Shown here piece after piece: positions 7,493 to 14,490 of a stretch of DNA of 28,328 nucleotides (positions are counted from its first letter, which is position 1; every line of letters begins with the position of its first letter). The stretch is taken from the IMG/VR virus record IMGVR_UViG_3300024314_000014, positions 1 through 28,328 of that record. One strand, written 5' to 3'. Made by a program: the position numbers and the translations under genes. The stretch is from a virus. Below the pieces are notes generated by a model. The model was not told the DNA's origin, made no database searches, and saw only the letters and a list, made by a program, of their open reading frames with translations.

Positions 7493-9436
7493 TTACCTAG
7501 CGTTTCTAAATCGCTGATAACCTAAACTTGGAATTGAATTATCTATAATGATTGATAGTTGATTATCTCTAACAACATATTGGTTTAACACATTACTATG
7601 TTGTTCTAATTCTATTGTTTTTGTAAATATTCTAATATTTGTCATATAAGAAGAATTTCCTCTTAAATGATAATTAGATTTTGAATCCCATATCAATGGT
7701 TGGCCGTGCTCAATTATTTCACTATATACTTGTTGTAAATTATTACTACTGTCTTGTGGTAAACCGCTATTTATTGTGTTTACGTTTTGATCTAATTTAT
7801 ATAAAGAAAGAGATGATTGTAAGAATTCATTATTAATATTTAATACAATACCATACCATTCTCCTTTTACTAATGTCGTTCCATGAGTATATGTATGTTC
7901 TACATCATCTATTTTCATTTTAAATTCAGATTGATTCATTCTTAATTTAAAACCTGATATTGCAGATAGATCTCCAAAGAGAAGATAATCATCAGTTGAT
8001 GTTTCACTAAATTGAGGAGAGAACCAAAGCGTAAGGGCCATGTTGTCTTCTGATTTTAACTTAGATTCTACTGAATATTCAACAGCGATTCTAGTTGGAT
8101 CAACTTTATCTAAATCGTAAAAGTTTTTACTAACAACAGTCCATCTATTCTTTAAATCGTAATCTTTAATTTTAAGATTTTTATCTATAAAGGTTCTAAT
8201 ACCGTCCCTATATGCGGTTGATACTGTTTGAAATTGTTGTGGATTTGTATCTTTTTCTTGCTCTTCTTTTTGTCTTTCTCCAAATATTTCTTCAACACCT
8301 GTTGTTAAATTATCAGTATCTACTTCAAATTGATTTTTATTAACTGAAGTTCTTTCTTGATACTTAACTAACTTTACTCTCCAATATGATTGAGCGTGAT
8401 TAAATTCATCCGCAAGACTTATTGAATTAATTTCATACATTCTATTAATTAATGGAATATACATATAATCCTTGTTTCTAGGTGATTTTCCTTCGCCAAA
8501 CACTGTTTCAAATTCAGAAGCGACAATATGTACCTCAAATTCTGCAAATTCCATACCGAAGATATCGTATGTTGCTCCTTCTTCTGGAAATTCGTTGTCT
8601 GGTACTAATATTTTTACATTTTGTTTATCAACTACATTGAATAAAGAGTATTCCATTAAATGAACATCCTCTGTTCTCATATCTGGTTCTGTTCTAAAAT
8701 ATTGTACTGAGTGTCCAAATATATTACTTGCCATTCCGACAAGTTGTTTATAAACATTAGTTGATTTATTTAAATTATATGGATTAAATAAATTATCATC
8801 GCATCCAACATCAATATTTGCACATCCATTCATTGCGAAAGGATCTGTACACTCTACACAAAATTGAGGACATGATTCAATAGTACCTTGATCTGTTTCT
8901 AATGTATAAGTTATTGATATTATTGAGATCGTACTTCCACTTGTTAGTGCAGCGACTTCAGCTTTAACATCGATCCACAATGGTTTTGCTGGATTAAAAT
9001 TTAATCCTAAAAGATCTACAAACCCTGTTGTATTATTTAAAGCTCTCCATTCTGAAAATTCAGAATTTGTGTATGAAAATCTATATTCATAATCAAAGTA
9101 ATTATTAGCATTTGCTGGAATATAAAATTCTAGTTCACTTGTTTCAAATTCTATTGGAACTGTGACATCTAATTCTATAGGTGTTGTTATTGTTGCGATT
9201 TCAAGTTCAGTGTTACCGATGATGATTTTATCTCCCGGCGAAAACTGACTAAAATTAGTAAGATTTCCATATACTTTAGTAGATCCTATGGATGTAGATA
9301 CAGTACCTACTGTTTTATAGTTTTGTACACCTGCTACAATTTCCCAATCTAAAACCTTTACGGTATTATAATATGGTGTTTGTAGAGAAGCAATTAAAAA
9401 GTCTCCGTATTCGCTTGCTGTATATCCTGTAACCAT
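7493..9436 (-). CDS. Enlarged gp14-like neck protein with lectin-like C-terminal domain
   Basis: The 647-residue protein is far longer than T4 gp14 (256). Residues 1-180 are beta-rich and unassigned. Residues 189-212 hold five cysteines (189, 193, 196, 205, 212), a possible metal or disulfide knot. Residues about 230-365 follow the gp14 pattern: GHSVQYFRTE, then DVHLMEYSLFNVVD, a YDIFGMEFAEFEVHIV strand pair, and DYMYIPLINRMYEI with a final YWRVKLVKY strand; T4 gp14 has FFSKFGMQV...VTLSI and DLIYFPMDNSLFEI at equivalent places. Residues about 445-615 look like a LamG/concanavalin-type sandwich (MALTLWFSP, GEWYGIVLNIN, YMTNIRIFTKTIEL). The gene precedes gp16-gp17 where T4 has 13-14-15. The gp14 relation is a pattern-level call; the lectin-like role is inferred. 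Confidence 0.6.
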   Translation of the reverse strand: MVTGYTASEYGDFLIASLQTPYYNTVKVLDWEIVAGVQNYKTVGTVSTSIGSTKVYGNLTNFSQFSPGDKIIIGNTELEIATITTPIELDVTVPIEFETSELEFYIPANANNYFDYEYRFSYTNSEFSEWRALNNTTGFVDLLGLNFNPAKPLWIDVKAEVAALTSGSTISIISITYTLETDQGTIESCPQFCVECTDPFAMNGCANIDVGCDDNLFNPYNLNKSTNVYKQLVGMASNIFGHSVQYFRTEPDMRTEDVHLMEYSLFNVVDKQNVKILVPDNEFPEEGATYDIFGMEFAEFEVHIVASEFETVFGEGKSPRNKDYMYIPLINRMYEINSISLADEFNHAQSYWRVKLVKYQERTSVNKNQFEVDTDNLTTGVEEIFGERQKEEQEKDTNPQQFQTVSTAYRDGIRTFIDKNLKIKDYDLKNRWTVVSKNFYDLDKVDPTRIAVEYSVESKLKSEDNMALTLWFSPQFSETSTDDYLLFGDLSAISGFKLRMNQSEFKMKIDDVEHTYTHGTTLVKGEWYGIVLNINNEFLQSSLSLYKLDQNVNTINSGLPQDSSNNLQQVYSEIIEHGQPLIWDSKSNYHLRGNSSYMTNIRIFTKTIELEQHSNVLNQYVVRDNQLSIIIDNSIPSLGYQRFRNAR

Positions 9437-9843
9437 TATTCTTCTAAATTTTCTTTTACTGTGTCTTCTGGCTTATATCTTTCGCCAGCAATCCATGCAG
9501 CAACAAATCCCGTTAATGATGCAAAATACATTGATAAATCGGTAAGACTAGAAGAATACCATATCGCTGAAGAACCGGCAATAAGCCATAAAGCAACTAT
9601 CGCGTATATCATAACTTCTCTTCTTGATCTGGGGCCTGGTTTAAATATTCCAGTTTTTTTACTAGGTCTTCTAGTTTCAGCCCATATATATGTTGCACTA
9701 TATGCTGTTAAAGAACCAAAATATACCGCTAGATCTGACAGACTTGCACCTTTATAAGTAGCAAAAACTCCCATTACAACCCAAAGAAAAACTATAATAT
9801 AAATTAAAGCTTCTCTTTTTCCAAAATTACCAAGTATTTTCAT
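9436..9843 (-). CDS. Membrane protein made of two tandem repeats (four TM helices)
   Basis: The 135-residue protein begins MKILGNFGKREALIY. It consists of two copies of the same module, residues about 8-63 and 73-127: (K/R)REAxIYxIVxLW, a Ser/Thr-Leu-(S/T)-Asp-Leu turn, then (V/M)YFxSLTxxxATxIxxExxxPx. Each module has two hydrophobic helices with a conserved W in the first and W-x-E/G-E at the end, so four membrane spans are expected. I chose ATG 9843 rather than the upstream TTG at 9900 because a GAATATATA late-type motif lies 21 bases before 9843 and would fall inside the longer version. Stop and start overlap with the gp14-like gene by one base. The function is unknown; holin or virion-associated membrane protein are guesses. 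Confidence 0.7.
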   Translation of the reverse strand: MKILGNFGKREALIYIIVFLWVVMGVFATYKGASLSDLAVYFGSLTAYSATYIWAETRRPSKKTGIFKPGPRSRREVMIYAIVALWLIAGSSAIWYSSSLTDLSMYFASLTGFVAAWIAGERYKPEDTVKENLEE

Positions 9844-9864
9844 TAAGAAAGATCTTATTTTATC

Positions 9865-9873
9865 TATATATTC
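9865..9873 (-). promoter_or_regulatory. Late-type promoter variant (GAATATATA) before the duplicated membrane protein
   Basis: The minus strand reads GAATATATAGATAAAAT, 21 bases before ATG 9843. The same GAATATATA variant precedes the portal gene. Confidence 0.5.
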
Positions 9874-9903
9874 TATAAAATAAGGGTGGTTTATTACCAA
9901 TAT

Positions 9904-10563
9904 TTAATTATTAATAATTCCTATAACTGAATTTGCAGTTTTAGGACTTAATTGATATCCACTACATGTTAATCCTATTGTACTGTAATTAGATCCTGAT
10001 TCAACGTTAAACATTATACCGCCATCAGACGAATTATATTCATCAAAAATAAACATAAGTTCATAAAGTTCTTGAAACATTTTATCCTTAATAGTTCCGT
10101 TAATTCCGCTACCACATGTTACTGCGATTACATAATTACGTCTTCCACCTGGATTAAAATTTGCTCTACCCTCTATTTCTCCACCAATTGTTGATCTCAT
10201 TGTACCAGAGTATCCACCAGCGGCAGGGGCTGAAGATTTATCAACTTCATACTCCTTATATTTTTTAACCACTTTTTCGATTTGAAAGGCTAATAAAGCA
10301 GCATTACGACCTATAAAAATATCGTAACTATCTTGTTCTTTACCTCCTTGTACATTAAGGTGCTCTTTATAACTAGGCAATTTACCTGTTTTTGCAAGAG
10401 ACTTCATCGCATCTAAAGTTTTTAAATAACTATCTCCCCATTTATCATAGGCGATTTGTGCTAATTCTACCTTTTCCTTAGCCTTTGCTTTAATTCCTTT
10501 TTTACCAAATGCTAACGCTTCGTTAATTGTAGCAAATTGTTCAAATAATCTTACTTTTTTCAT
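9904..10563 (-). CDS. Putative internal head protein with capsid-targeting N-terminus
   Basis: The 219-residue protein starts MKKVRLFEQFATINEALAFG. I chose this ATG over one 48 bases upstream because a late motif at 10587-10594 lies between them, and because the first six residues are identical in the gp67-position protein at 19974-20315. The N-terminus resembles the capsid-targeting sequence of T4 internal proteins (MKTYQEFIAE), and I-N-E at 13-15 followed by Ala fits the T4 prohead-protease site (I/L-x-E). Residues about 18-55 are lysine-rich helix; the C-terminal half is Gly/Ser-rich with strand-like TIGLTCSGYQL. No domain is recognised. A role as a packaged protein is inferred from the N-terminus and the late promoter. 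Confidence 0.6.
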   Translation of the reverse strand: MKKVRLFEQFATINEALAFGKKGIKAKAKEKVELAQIAYDKWGDSYLKTLDAMKSLAKTGKLPSYKEHLNVQGGKEQDSYDIFIGRNAALLAFQIEKVVKKYKEYEVDKSSAPAAGGYSGTMRSTIGGEIEGRANFNPGGRRNYVIAVTCGSGINGTIKDKMFQELYELMFIFDEYNSSDGGIMFNVESGSNYSTIGLTCSGYQLSPKTANSVIGIINN

Positions 10564-10586
10564 TATTAATATTATTTTATTTACTT

Positions 10587-10594
10587 TATATATC
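10587..10594 (-). promoter_or_regulatory. Late promoter motif (GATATATA) before the 9904-10563 gene
   Basis: The minus strand reads TTAAGATATATAAAGTAAAT, 23 bases before ATG 10563 and touching the end of the gene before it. Confidence 0.7.
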
Positions 10595-11251
10595 TTAATA
10601 ATCTGTAACAATAGATACTAAAGGATCGTCTTTTTCTGTTTTAGGATCAATCATATCCATTATTGTTGTTATTAATGGTATTGGGTCTGCCCCCTTAAGG
10701 TCAGAGATGTCTTTATCTATTTCGCTAGTTATCCATAAATCTAAGGTATCTAATAGCTGTATTAAATGCATCCTTGAATAAGGAACGTCTTCTTCTAATA
10801 TGTGTAACTTTTCAAATATATTGTTTACTTCTAATAGTTCATCATTATCGTATAGCTCATATAATTTAAATGTCATAGATAGAACTTTAAAATCAAATTT
10901 AAGAAGCTTATCTCCTTCAATTTCTAGAAGTCTACTAAAGCTTTTATCATAACTCTTATTAAATCTTATAAATTTTAAATCTGTAAGATCTTTACACATC
11001 ATATAAATAAAATATGGTGAATGTACATTTTTATGTAAAAAGTCAGATCCTACTGATTTAACTTTATTAATCATAGGCATATACAAGTTTTCTAATAGAG
11101 AAATGATTTGAGATGCAGAAACTATTACAGAATCTTCATTAACTTCCATATAATCTAGATTGTTTTTAATTTCAACCCAAAGCCTATTGTCAAAGTGATT
11201 ATATTTATGTAGAGTAACGTCGACTGACGTTATTTGAATACTTTTATCCAT
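10595..11251 (-). CDS. Unknown protein downstream of clamp-loader genes
   Basis: The 218-residue protein begins MDKSIQITSVDVTLHKYN. I see alternating helices and strands with many Leu/Ile/Asp residues, no signal peptide, no membrane segment and no nucleotide-binding or metal motif. It follows the gp62-like gene by ten bases and belongs to the replication group gp44-RNase H-gp62. It has no late motif upstream, so it is probably expressed with those genes. It is the last gene before a late-promoter-led structural group. I do not recognise the family and assign no function. Confidence 0.7.
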   Translation of the reverse strand: MDKSIQITSVDVTLHKYNHFDNRLWVEIKNNLDYMEVNEDSVIVSASQIISLLENLYMPMINKVKSVGSDFLHKNVHSPYFIYMMCKDLTDLKFIRFNKSYDKSFSRLLEIEGDKLLKFDFKVLSMTFKLYELYDNDELLEVNNIFEKLHILEEDVPYSRMHLIQLLDTLDLWITSEIDKDISDLKGADPIPLITTIMDMIDPKTEKDDPLVSIVTDY

Positions 11252-11261
11252 TGTAAATCTT

Positions 11262-11693
11262 TTAATATACTGTAATCGATCTATCTATCGATTCTAATTT
11301 AGTATAAAGTTCTTCTTTTGCGAATTTTTCAAGTTCTTTAAATTCTCGCTTTCCTATTTCGTTTTTATCGATAAAAACTCTAATAGCTTCTTCACTTGGT
11401 ATATATTGTGATTTACTCGTAGGCTTTTTCTTAGCCGTCTTTTTAGTTCTGGTATAAATCCAACCAGGAACTCCTTTAAATCTACTAGCAACTAGTGACC
11501 AACTATCAATTACTGCTATTGGATTTATTCCATTGATATTAAATAATTGTGCGTTTGACGGAAACTTTATTGCAAAGAAACGATTGATCATAAAATGATG
11601 TCTTTTCTTATTGTGGTTTTTTATTTCAGCATATTGTTTTTTCTTTGTAAACATTATTTTTACAAAGTCAAATAGTTTAGTTTCGTCTAGCAT
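11262..11693 (-). CDS. 62: Probable clamp loader small subunit (gp62-like)
   Basis: The 143-residue protein has a short helical N-terminus followed by HHFMINRFFAIKFP. That fits the F-M-(V/I)-N-R-x(5)-F-P signature at the start of gp62-type clamp-loader subunits in T4-like phages. The middle contains a basic linker (RTKKTAKKKPTSK), and the C-terminus is a helical EFKELEKFAKEELYTKLES segment. T4 gp62 is 187 residues; shorter versions are common in marine T4-like phages. It would pair with gp44 to load the sliding clamp gp45, which is not in this window. In T4, 44 and 62 are adjacent; here the RNase H gene lies between them. The start follows the RNase H stop by one base (TAATATG). Confidence 0.55.
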   Translation of the reverse strand: MLDETKLFDFVKIMFTKKKQYAEIKNHNKKRHHFMINRFFAIKFPSNAQLFNINGINPIAVIDSWSLVASRFKGVPGWIYTRTKKTAKKKPTSKSQYIPSEEAIRVFIDKNEIGKREFKELEKFAKEELYTKLESIDRSITVY

Positions 11694-11694
11694 A

Positions 11695-12921
11695 TTAGAA
11701 TAACTCTTTAGTTATTTTACTATTATCTGTTTGTTTTGTTTCAGGGGTTTTTAATCCGGCAAAAGGATCAAATCCACCGGGAGCTGATGTTCCCTTTTTC
11801 TGCAACCAATTAGTTCCTTCAAGTATAATTTCCATCTTAGTTAATTTATTAAACGTAGGCTCAATAGTAAAATCAGCTTCAATTGCTTTATAAATTTGTT
11901 TTTGAATAGGATCAGGGATTGTATTAAAATGTAATAACATTAAATCTAGATTTTGATTAAATCTTGGTTTAATTTCTTTATGGTCTGATTTACCTATAAC
12001 TCTATATATAATATCGACTATAGAATCTACACTTTCTTTATTAAAGAATTGATCTATTGTAAAATCACCATGTTCTTTTTTATATTGATCTAATATTTTA
12101 TATGCATTCTTTTCAGTAATAGAATAATTCATAATTTTACCTGACTTAGCAGTCTTAGTCCATGTGACTACACTTTGGATATTATCGCTTTTATCTCCTT
12201 GTAATATTTTAGAGAATATAAAATCATCACAGTTAACTTCTTCTATTTGAACTTTGTTTTTATTTACCCAATCAGATAGATCTTGTTTCATTCTGTCATG
12301 TAATACATTAGTTGAAGACATATTAAATAGCATATCTTCATTAGACATATTATCTGTTTTTCTTTCATTAAGTACGTCTTCGAAACCTTCAAATGCAATT
12401 AATTTACGTTTTGAATTATAGTACCATAAAGAATATGCATCAGTTGCTTTATTGTAATTTACAAGCTGTATAAGATCTCTATCACCTGTCCATACGATAC
12501 AGTTTTTACCTTGATTATTTAACTGAGTAGACCAACCGAACAATACGTCATCTGCTTCTGCGCCATTAATTTGATGTATGATTACACCTTGTTTTGCAAG
12601 AATACTTTGAAATTCAGAGTATACATGAAAAACACCTTCCCAATTAACTGAATCGTCATGTGTACGTGTTCCTTTATATTGAGCATCTGGGAATAAATCT
12701 TTACGCCAAGATTTTGCATCAACTGCAACAACAACTTGATCTACAAATGCTGACATTTTACGTATTTCAGAAGCAAAGTCAATACATAATTTACGCATTA
12801 AACCTGCTTGACTATCTTGCGTTCCTAATAATTGTTGACCTTTTTTACGAGGAAGGACGAATAATCTACTGTGTAAAAAGTAATTACCGTCTATTAATAA
12901 TGAATGTTTTCCTAATTTCAT
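11695..12921 (-). CDS. rnh: 5'-3' exonuclease / flap nuclease (T4 RNase H type)
   Basis: The 408-residue protein is longer than T4 RNase H (305). The PIN/FEN metal-binding acids are all present: LLIDGN (Asp11), VAVDAKSWRK (Asp68), a basic YKGTR clamp segment (82-86), GAEADD (Glu122, Asp124, Asp125) and TGDRDLIQL (Asp147, Asp149). These correspond to D19, D71, E130, D132, D155 and D157 of the T4 enzyme. A helix-hairpin-helix-like ILQGDKSDNI follows, then a C-terminal extension ending in a Gly/Pro/Asp-rich tail. It would remove RNA primers and flaps during lagging-strand synthesis. It lies between gp44 and the gp62-like gene, and no GATATATA motif precedes it, fitting early or middle expression. 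Confidence 0.9.
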   Translation of the reverse strand: MKLGKHSLLIDGNYFLHSRLFVLPRKKGQQLLGTQDSQAGLMRKLCIDFASEIRKMSAFVDQVVVAVDAKSWRKDLFPDAQYKGTRTHDDSVNWEGVFHVYSEFQSILAKQGVIIHQINGAEADDVLFGWSTQLNNQGKNCIVWTGDRDLIQLVNYNKATDAYSLWYYNSKRKLIAFEGFEDVLNERKTDNMSNEDMLFNMSSTNVLHDRMKQDLSDWVNKNKVQIEEVNCDDFIFSKILQGDKSDNIQSVVTWTKTAKSGKIMNYSITEKNAYKILDQYKKEHGDFTIDQFFNKESVDSIVDIIYRVIGKSDHKEIKPRFNQNLDLMLLHFNTIPDPIQKQIYKAIEADFTIEPTFNKLTKMEIILEGTNWLQKKGTSAPGGFDPFAGLKTPETKQTDNSKITKELF

Positions 12922-12977
12922 ATTATATGTTTTTATTTTATACTACTAATATAACACTTTTTTGCGACATAAAAAAA

Positions 12978-13928
12978 TTATTGTCTAACTATTTCTTGTA
13001 ATTTGTATACACAACTTAATAATGTTATAACTTGATCTATTACAAGGTTTCTTTGTGCTTGGTGTTCTGCAACAACAACTGCAATTTGCGGTATGAATCT
13101 TGTTGCACTTTGTTTTTCAGATTGAATATATTGAATAAATTCTTCTCCTAGTGTTTGAAGTACATCATCAACTCTATTTGAATATTCACCAACTAAATAT
13201 TGATAATTCTTAACTGGGTCTGTTTCATTGAAGATTAATTCAAAAACATCTTTATAAACTGAATTAAACTTTTTTACATCTTCAACATTAATTGAAGTTG
13301 TTCCTTGAGTTTTAAATCCTTGCAGTTTATTAAGAGTAGATCTTAAGTCAGGAAAATTACGACGGACAAATTCAACCAATGCTGGTTTTTCTATTGTCAT
13401 TTCTTCTTTTCCACAAATATCATATACTCTTCTGATATATTTTTTTGTTAATTCACTTTCTTCTTCTTTATCAAAATCAAAGTTAATAACTTCGAAACGT
13501 GAAAGAATTGGATCTGGTAATTTATTGATATAATTACATGTTGCAATGAAGCGTGAATTAGATGCAAACGTTTCCATTGTCGCACGTAATGCTTTAAAGA
13601 ATTGATCAGAGACACCATCGACCTCGTCTAGTATAACTACCTTAAATTTATCTCTATCATCTAGAATTGACATGGTTGAACAGAAGTCTGTAATTCTTGT
13701 ACGTATAACATCAACTGAAGTATCTGTTGAGGCATTAATGTATAGGTAAGGAAGATCCCATTGCTGAACAATTGCCTTTGCTGTTGATGTTTTACCAGTT
13801 CCAGGAGAACCTGCGAAAAGCATGTTCTGTGTTAGACCATCTTTAAACTTATTCATTACTCTTTCTGGAAGAATTAAATCTGTTAAATCCTTTGGTCTAT
13901 ATTTTTCTGTAAATAATGCTTGAATCAT
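12978..13928 (-). CDS. 44: Clamp loader AAA+ ATPase (gp44)
   Basis: The 316-residue protein is almost the length of T4 gp44 (319). It begins LFTEKYRPKDLTDLILP, the RFC-box start. Walker A is GSPGTGKT at 40-47, Walker B VVILDEVD at 97-104, sensor 1 ATCNY at 129-133 and the arginine finger SRF at 143-145, with sensor 2 region LRSTLNKLQ near 205. With gp62 it opens and loads the gp45 clamp for the polymerase. It opens a minus-strand replication group and is divergent from the lone plus-strand gene across 61 bases. The promoter is unclear; GATATAATT lies at 13946-13954. Confidence 0.95.
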   Translation of the reverse strand: MIQALFTEKYRPKDLTDLILPERVMNKFKDGLTQNMLFAGSPGTGKTSTAKAIVQQWDLPYLYINASTDTSVDVIRTRITDFCSTMSILDDRDKFKVVILDEVDGVSDQFFKALRATMETFASNSRFIATCNYINKLPDPILSRFEVINFDFDKEEESELTKKYIRRVYDICGKEEMTIEKPALVEFVRRNFPDLRSTLNKLQGFKTQGTTSINVEDVKKFNSVYKDVFELIFNETDPVKNYQYLVGEYSNRVDDVLQTLGEEFIQYIQSEKQSATRFIPQIAVVVAEHQAQRNLVIDQVITLLSCVYKLQEIVRQ

Positions 13929-13989
13929 CTAGTGTATATTTTAGTAATTATATCAAGAAATCACTAAATGTTTCAGTAATAAATACTAT
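13929..13989. promoter_or_regulatory. Divergent 61-bp promoter region
   Basis: This AT-rich gap must supply starts for both gp44 (minus) and the 13990 gene (plus). On the minus strand there is GATATAATT (13946-13954). On the plus strand AGTAATAAATACTAT runs directly into the ATG and contains AATAAATA, close to the T4 late consensus. Neither is an exact copy of the motif seen elsewhere. Confidence 0.4.
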
Positions 13990-14490
13990 ATGGCATATAA
14001 TAAGAAATATCCTAATATAAAGAGAACTGGTGGACCTTATCCTAGGAATAGATTCGGTGTTCGCTACGACTCTATCTCTAAACAACAGCGTAGATTATTA
14101 TTAGAACATCCTATACTCAAGGACCGTGCTCAGAGTGATCAGTTCTTACATATTATTTTTGAAGTATGCAGACACAGGCATGTTGATCGATTTGATAAAT
14201 TTTATTATGATCTATCTACTGATTCTTTTGTAAATATGAGTGAATTAAAAGAAAACTACGATACTATTGATTGGGTATGTGCTATAAGCGGTAGAGATAT
14301 CAGGTCTAATATAAATGATTTTAGTCCAAGTAATTTTATACATGAAGAATATTTAGATATATTAAATCCTAATTTTGTAGATGCTAGAATTGTAAAGTCT
14401 TCAGTTCTCTTTCAAAAACACGTAAAAAAACTCCTACTGAATCAACAGAAGGAGTTCTTAAAACTTGCTCGTAAAAATAGTAAATCCTAG
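13990..14490 (+). CDS. Unknown basic protein, only plus-strand gene in the window
   Basis: The 166-residue protein begins MAYNKKYPNIKRTGGPYP. The N-terminus is Pro/Arg/Lys/Tyr-rich, followed by helical segments (SKQQRRLLLEHPIL, DQFLHIIFEVCRHRHVDRF), a mixed middle and a basic helical tail (FQKHVKKLLLNQQKEFLKLARKN). I find no known domain. The codon use and A/T-rich start look like its neighbours. It is transcribed divergently from gp44, and its TAG stop overlaps the stop of the opposing 14487-16034 gene within a shared CTAG. The basic composition could suit nucleic-acid or RNA polymerase binding, but that is only a guess. Confidence 0.75.
   Translation: MAYNKKYPNIKRTGGPYPRNRFGVRYDSISKQQRRLLLEHPILKDRAQSDQFLHIIFEVCRHRHVDRFDKFYYDLSTDSFVNMSELKENYDTIDWVCAISGRDIRSNINDFSPSNFIHEEYLDILNPNFVDARIVKSSVLFQKHVKKLLLNQQKEFLKLARKNSKS
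14424..14456 (-). terminator. Terminator of the minus-strand internal head gene, inside the opposite gene
   Basis: On the minus strand, AACTCCT (14450-14456) pairs with AGGAGTT (14429-14435), with an inner CTG/CAG pairing and a TTGATT loop, followed by a run of seven T residues. It lies about 31 bases past the stop of the 14487 gene, within the 3' coding end of the plus-strand gene. Confidence 0.8.

Noticed and set aside
9844-9900. TTG start at 9900 for the duplicated membrane protein
   Set aside because: The segment lies outside the repeat modules and would contain the late-type motif; ATG 9843 is better placed.
10564-10611. Upstream ATG at 10611 for the 9904-10563 gene
   Set aside because: It would place the late motif inside the gene and overlap the preceding gene; the MKKVRL start shared with the 19974-20315 protein supports 10563.
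12660-13001. 113-codon plus-strand frame opposite RNase H
   Set aside because: It overlaps well-supported RNase H coding sequence, contains long Tyr/Leu/Ile stretches typical of antisense frames and has no recognisable domain.
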